A stretch of DNA of 64,000 bases from Aquatica leii (taxonomy: Eukaryota; Arthropoda; Insecta; Coleoptera; Lampyridae), in NCBI GenBank assembly GCA_035610365.1, contig CM069432.1, positions 235,442,104-235,506,103 on the forward strand, read 5' to 3'. Both the position numbers and the translations under genes were made by a program. Shown here in pieces: positions 59,549 to 64,000 of this stretch (within the stretch, counting starts at the first letter, position 1; each line of letters opens with the position of its first letter). The notes below the pieces were generated by a model. The model saw nothing but the letters and a program-made list of their open reading frames with translations, searched no databases and had not been told where the DNA came from.

Positions 59549-61501
59549 CTAGTTAACATTATTATGTTTATCAAAATTAATAGGAAACAACACTCTTCTT
59601 TTGGATCTAGCAGTTCCACTCACAAAACTTGATGACGGTAACTTCCTAACGTCGTCTTCAGATACCATAGATTGATCCTCCACGCCAGGGAAAACAAAAT
59701 GGTAGCCAGGCTTCTTCCGTCGCATAACATTTATCAAATATTCTCCACCTTCCACTTTCTGTAAAATCTTTCTCATGTAGTGTCTTTCAGTTTTCTTAGT
59801 CACAAATCGTACAACAAAAGCTTCTTCTTCTCTCTCCTTCTCAATTTGTTTTTCTATGTCCGTTATTTCGCTAAACGATGATGAGTAGAATGCGAGATTA
59901 TCTGAATCAGACTCATCCTCTACAGCCTTTTCTTTCTTCTGCTTCACAATCTCTTTCATACTTATAGTCCCAATTGATATTTCGTCTGTAGTAAGGTTTT
60001 TCTTGGCGTTTTTCTTAACAGCAGTATTCTTCTGTTCTTGTCTTTTTTGATTCAGACTATCGCTTTAAAAGATATCTCAAAGCTTGTTGGCAATGCATAT
60101 CAACGGGCTTTTACTCCAACTAACATAATAAAGGGATTTTTAAAAACGGGTATTTACCCCTTCAATTCGCTCCTTTTTGCAGATCATGACTTTCTTACTG
60201 CAAAGGTTACAGATAGACCTGATCCATTACACCGAGAAGAAACACCAGAGACAACAACATCTGCTTTTAACGATGGACACCATACACCAGAACTAATTCT
60301 TGAGACCCCCGAAGAAATAAGAGTACCTGGACCTTTCTGCCCTTATAAAACCCCGGAAGAAATAAGAGCACTTCCTCAGGCTCCATCAAAAAAACGACAA
60401 AAAACAGGAAGGAAACCTGCAAAAACAAAAATCCTAACAGATACTCCTAATATGGCAGAAATCAGGATTTTGCACCATGAAGTTTCATTGTAATATGTTT
60501 TAAAGGGCCTGTAGACAGCCACATCTAAAGATTGTAATTTATGACTTGTATGCGAGGGTATTGTTAATAAAACGATACCATTTTCTTTGCAGATATCTAA
60601 TCCTTTGGACAATATATGGCTACAATGATTATCTAGTATTAGTAGAACTTTCTTGTCAGGTGTACATTTTACAAATTTTATGAAGTGCAACAGATATATT
60701 TCAAAATTATCCGCTGTCATCCATCCACTTGGGTTTGTCACAGCTTTAGAGCCCTGGCGGTGGTCCAGTTGTCATGTAATGTTGTTCACGAACACGTGGA
60801 AATACAAACAACGGAGGAATTGAGTTTCCGGTTGCATTTTTGGTACACAGGACTGTGACTGTTGTACCCCGTTCACCGAAAGTGACTTTAGATACCTGTT
60901 TTTGTCTTTTTTGGGAAATTATTTTGCCAGGTTTGTGGACGGTCTGGATATCACAATTGTAGATGAAATCTGGCTCGAACCTGTATTGACGTAGTACTTC
61001 TGCAAAGTAAATCATAAAATTCTCCCACTGTGTGTTTGTTAAAAGCTGTCCCACGTGAAAGGCTTGATGGTTCTGGTGTTCGGAGTGACAGTTGCTTTTT
61101 TCGGGACATAAAACCTCGAAGCCAGTCTTAGGAAGCTGTTTCATTCCTTTTTCAGTTCTGGGAAATTTTCTTTCCATTTTCTAAAGCGTACAAAAATGCA
61201 AATTTTCTTGTCTCTTTTGACCATAATTCATCCTGGTAGCTGTTAATAAATATTCTGCTAAACGTTTTTCTTCAGCATCAGAAAAAATCTGAGAACCTGC
61301 ATAGTTGGGGAAGAATTTCATCTCATTGCCATTGTCCTTGTGCTTCGCAACGTATCTTCGCAAAGTCATTTTATCGATACGGTATTTATTAACTGTAGGT
61401 CTTAGTTTAGACCCATCTAAAACTTCTTGAACGACTGTCTTCATTCGTTCAGGAGACGCTGGTATTCTGTTACTTTTTTTCCACTTAAATGGCATCTTAA
61501 A
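59549..61501 (-). pseudogene. pogo-like (DDE_1) transposase, two frame changes and an inverted block
   Basis: ATG at about 61495 opens MPFKWKKSNRIPASPERM, a pipsqueak-type HTH with KMTLRRYVAKHKDNG. A frame change near 61180 joins to GFEVLCPEKSNC and the first catalytic block IYNCDIQTVHKPGKI (about 60915-60965), then TVTVLCTKNATGNSIPPLFV. After a frame change near 60742 come NPSGWMTADNFEIYL, VLLILDNHCSHILSKGL (second Asp) and SHKLQSLDVAVYRPFKTYYN (third Asp), ending at about 60490. The next expected part (ALKDISKLVGNAYQRAFTP, IIKGFLKTGIYPFNS, VTDRP) is found on the plus strand at 60048-60490. The C-terminal tail resumes on minus from about 60045 (LNQKRQEQKNTAVKKNAKK) to the stop near 59549, including FVVRFVTKKTERHYM and GTARSKRRVLFPI. 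All three catalytic Asp are kept. Confidence 0.87.
60048..60490 (+). other. Inverted coding segment inside the pogo transposase
   Basis: The plus strand carries the piece that should follow KTYYNE in the protein; both its borders fall exactly where the minus-strand protein text stops and resumes. The segment ends in KKRQKTGRKPAKTK, a basic linker. It still reads open for 148 codons, so the inversion is more recent than most damage in this window. Confidence 0.82.
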
Positions 61502-62734
61502 ATTAAAAGGCAAATTAATATTTTGATAAACACAGATCTGAGAAGAATGATACATGTATCATATCTCCTCACAATTAAATGTATCAATCCTCCTTGTGCA
61601 GCTGATTTTATAAAAATTTAAGTTTTAGAAAATCTAACCTACAATATTTACATGAATTTTTCGTCAAATTAGAGCTAAAAGTATGCACTATCCTATGTAA
61701 GTTTGATAAGCGGGATAACTGTGTTAAGTGGTCCTTAAAATGTTTACACTTACCTTTCAGAAATTCACAAAATATTCACTGAAATCAGTCTTTTTGGCGT
61801 AAATTCTTAACTTCACAGTGACACGAACACACACTAACATCACATGTCTTGCCTACGCAACAGCATTACAGCGATGCCAAAACAGTTGCTGGCCAAGCAG
61901 TTCTGGTGGCAAATTTAAAGGTGTATCAACTCTCCCATAGTATCACACCTCCCCAGTCTCCCCTACTTACCCCAAAAATTATAGGCTCTAGGTTATTTGC
62001 GTACATCAAGTGACGCTTTTACCCCATGTTAGTTTATAACAGAGGAATGGGTAATTTTTTTGTTTCAGGTAATAATGCCCAAGAATTACGAACAAAGCAC
62101 AACTAAAGCGGACATCTACATTAAAGAAGACTGGCTGTCTGCTTTAGAAGCATTCCGAAATGGAACTCGTAGTATTAAACTATATATGATCATAATAAAG
62201 GCAGATAAGGCGAGAAAATTGCTATTTTAGAAAAAATGCCTGACATTCTATTAGCGCAAGAAAAAATGTATTGCAGACACTATAGCGCTATAGCAAAATG
62301 GGGGTTTGGCCTATCAAAACAAAAAATTTTAGAAAAGTATGAAGAGTTTGTCAAAAAATAGTTTGGAAACTTAAGAATGAAACACTAGCTATCGATAAAA
62401 AATGAAAAGCCTGAGAATTTTTGGAATCTCGATGAGACCAGTTTTTGCGCAGACTCTTCGAAAACGAAAGCAATTAGAGAAGTTGGAACTCTGTCAACAT
62501 GCACTAATAACGGTCCCGGTTAAGACAACACAACGGTGTTATGCGCTTGCTGCAGGCGAAAAAGCAATTATTTTTTAGGAGAAGGGTGTGTACAATGAAT
62601 GAGGAGGAAGAAGATCCAACTTACCCTACATTATCGTATGCTGCAACCAAGAGAGCCACTTGATATTTCTGTTTTTAACCACTGAAGGCTCTTGGAATGA
62701 GAAACTGGTTAAATGGCAACCCAAGTAAGAAAAA

Positions 62735-63125
62735 AATTTTGTACTTTGTTTTACTGCCATGTTATTTCATTACCTTTTGTAGTACGACCGTGTGAAACCG
62801 TCAAATACTATTTTAAATTTAAAGCAATTTTTTGAATAATTGAACCCATCTTTCAAAATGTCATTTGATATTAATTACTTTTAGTATATTATTATGTAAC
62901 CGTCAAAATTTCAATTTTATATGTTTGTTAATTAGAGCGTACATGTGTTTTGGTAAGTTCTTGTTAATTAATTCATATCACTTTGTTATCTTTATAATTT
63001 AACTTTTAGTCTGAAGATGATCTTAAATATTTAAAAATCGAAACAATTGTAACACTCTAACTTTTAAATGTTAAAAACGTTATATTATAGTAAATTAGGG
63101 TATTGACTATTATTCAAGGGATTTT
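62735..63125. other. Insertion or intron-like block inside the pogo relic
   Basis: AT-rich, non-coding, opening with a GTAAGA donor-like sequence at about 62727. It contains the fourth CTGAAGAT motif. Whether it is an old intron or an inserted repeat cannot be decided. Confidence 0.45.
63011..63044 (+). other. CTGAAGAT-stem-GAAAC motif, site 4
   Basis: CTGAAGAT, GAT, a loop of about 14 bases, ATC, GAAAC. The stem differs from sites 1 and 2 yet pairs. Confidence 0.5.
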
Positions 63126-63479
63126 ATTAAAACCCAACTCTAATAAGGCTGAATGTGGATCCATTCCAAGACTTAATAAAAGAGGTTTGGGAAGAAGCAA
63201 CTTAAACCTTAATTCACAACGGATTTAAAAATCCTTAGATTTATCCTTACGATAACACAATTGTACCCAAAGCAAAATTTGACTCCATATAATTTAAGCC
63301 ATAGGAAAAGCATCTTAAGAATGACATGCATATAACAGCTGAGTTACTAATTGAAAGCGGTGGCGTAAGTATTAAACCCAGTAATAGTTATGCAGGTGTT
63401 GAAACCAGTCTGGACAATACTTTGAACGTTCAGATCAGTACTAATAATGATTATAAGCGACTTTCGGTTTAGACCGCGT

Positions 63480-64000
63480 CATAGTTAAACACCCGGACTT
63501 TGGTCCTAGTCTCTCCTTGAGAGCCAAAACAAGAAGTAGAACTTGGCCTTTGCCGTATAGTCGTTCGTGAACTCAAACAAACTGACGTTTCGCACCGAAT
63601 GTATCGAAGTTTTAATGATGATAGGGTATGGTGAAGCTTTGCTCAAGTGGTGATTATGTTCAATGAGTTGCATCCTAACCGGGAATTGATCTCCACATCT
63701 ACAGTTTCAAAAACTTTGCATCGCTTTCACGAAATTAGCGGTGTCAAGGATAGATCTAGGACTAGAATAGACCAGTAACCGTTACAAATTAAAAAACTTC
63801 TTTAAATGTAGTATTGGACGTGGAGAATCCAAAATATTTAGCACAACAACTGATTTTAAATCACAATATAAGTTGATATTCAATTCAAAATATTGCAAAA
63901 CGGAAAAAATTCCGTCCATATAAAATTCATCTATTGCAAAAACTGGATTTTGATCGCACAATTGAGCTCTGTGAAGTTATTATGGAAAAATTGGGCCAAA
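63480..64000 (+). mobile_element. DUF4817-type Tc1/mariner-like transposon, copy 5 (cut by window end)
   Basis: Plus-strand text VVMFNELHPNRELISTSTVS, then KTLHRFHEISGVKDRSRTRI (63649-63770), is the helix-turn-helix half of the DUF4817 type. NPKYLAQQLILNHNISWYSI-like and KRKKFRPYKIHLLQKLDFD, then CEVIMEKLGQ (63830-64000) form the second DNA-binding half leading toward the catalytic domain. A frame change near 63775-63800 is visible. The element continues past the window, so its TIRs and completeness are unknown; the left limit is approximate. Confidence 0.75.

Larger units (their letters stand above)
59226..61963 (-). mobile_element. Bounded pogo-like transposon with internal inversion
   Basis: TA flanks (59224-59225, 61964-61965) enclose 2738 bp. 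TIRs of about 25 bp: left ggggagactggggaggtttg, right inverse acctccccagtctcccc. A second tier, gtatcaactctcccatag near 61922-61940, may pair with inner sequence. The transposase gene lies on the minus strand from 61501 to 59549, but the block 60048-60490 is in the opposite orientation relative to the rest. The TIR identity suggests a young to middle-aged insertion. Confidence 0.9.
62075..63410 (+). pseudogene. Second pogo/jerky-like transposase relic
   Basis: After an acceptor-like tttgtttcag, ATG 62075 opens MPKNYEQSTTKADIYIKEDW, then ALEAFRNGTRSIKL, the HTH part of pogo proteins. MKWGFGL-like text (AKWGFGLSKQKILEKYEEF, 62297-62357) and FWNLDETSFCADSSKTKAI (first Asp, about 62420-62475) follow. 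The middle is deleted; LQPREPLDISVFNH (third Asp region, near 62645) and KLVKWQ come next. After about 390 bp of unrelated sequence, the C-terminal part reads NVDPFQDLIKEVWEEAT, then YPYDNTIVPKAKFDSI and EKHLKND (63155-63330). Multiple frame changes and stops. Confidence 0.7.

Noticed and set aside
1-64000. tRNA, rRNA, CRISPR array or bacterial contamination
   Set aside because: None of the diagnostic patterns was seen; composition and repeat content are uniformly those of an insect nuclear genome.

Overview
The window is AT-rich, gene-poor nuclear DNA of an animal, almost certainly an insect. The repeat content points there: BEL/Pao, Ty3/Gypsy and Copia LTR elements, CR1/Jockey-type and other LINEs, a THAP-bearing P-like element, PIF/Harbinger, hAT, pogo, Phantom/Mutator and DUF4817-type Tc1/mariner transposons. 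Introns of 46-63 bp, where visible, also fit an insect. The order cannot be settled from the sequence. No rRNA, tRNA, CRISPR array or bacterial-style operon was seen.

Layout. 0-9.5 kb: BEL/Pao protease scrap, Mutator-like transposase relic (-), Phantom-type transposase relic (+), then a near full-length non-LTR retrotransposon (+) with a 144-bp palindromic MITE between its two ORFs. 9.5-21.5 kb: three DUF4817 Tc1/mariner-like elements (two bounded by long TIRs and TA), a Gypsy RT scrap and a P-like element with THAP domain and readable introns. 22.5-27.4 kb: pogo relic, hAT relic split by a solo LTR, Harbinger relic and a TTAA-flanked MITE. 27.7-30.5 kb: a bounded hAT element with a perfect 8-bp target duplication. 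31.8-35.7 kb: a second hAT carrying a LINE insertion, a solo LTR, a Harbinger scrap, a truncated copy of an arthropod multicopy family (DUF7869-like) and a minisatellite. 37.6-45.5 kb: MADF plus Harbinger relic, a pogo-type MITE, two antisense LINE relics, a solo LTR and a fourth DUF4817 relic. 47.5-49.5 kb: a THAP-domain remnant. 51-55.8 kb: a broken Copia element whose second LTR is followed by leader sequence again, then a fourth solo LTR. 57.8-58.3 kb: the best candidate host gene, a small secreted protein. 58.6-64 kb: a long foldback, a bounded pogo element with an internally inverted coding segment, a second pogo relic and a DUF4817 element cut by the window end.

The genes do not form a pathway; the window is a layered transposon graveyard in which the order of insertion can often be read (solo LTR into hAT, LINE into hAT). 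The most interesting signals are: the four solo LTRs share heat-shock-element-like TTCnnGAA motifs near the outer end of U3; four non-coding sites carry a CTGAAGAT-stem-GAAAC motif whose stem pairs differ compensatorily; one pogo element has an inverted coding block; the Copia element has an LTR-body-LTR-leader layout; and a secreted protein gene may have an ATG-only first exon.
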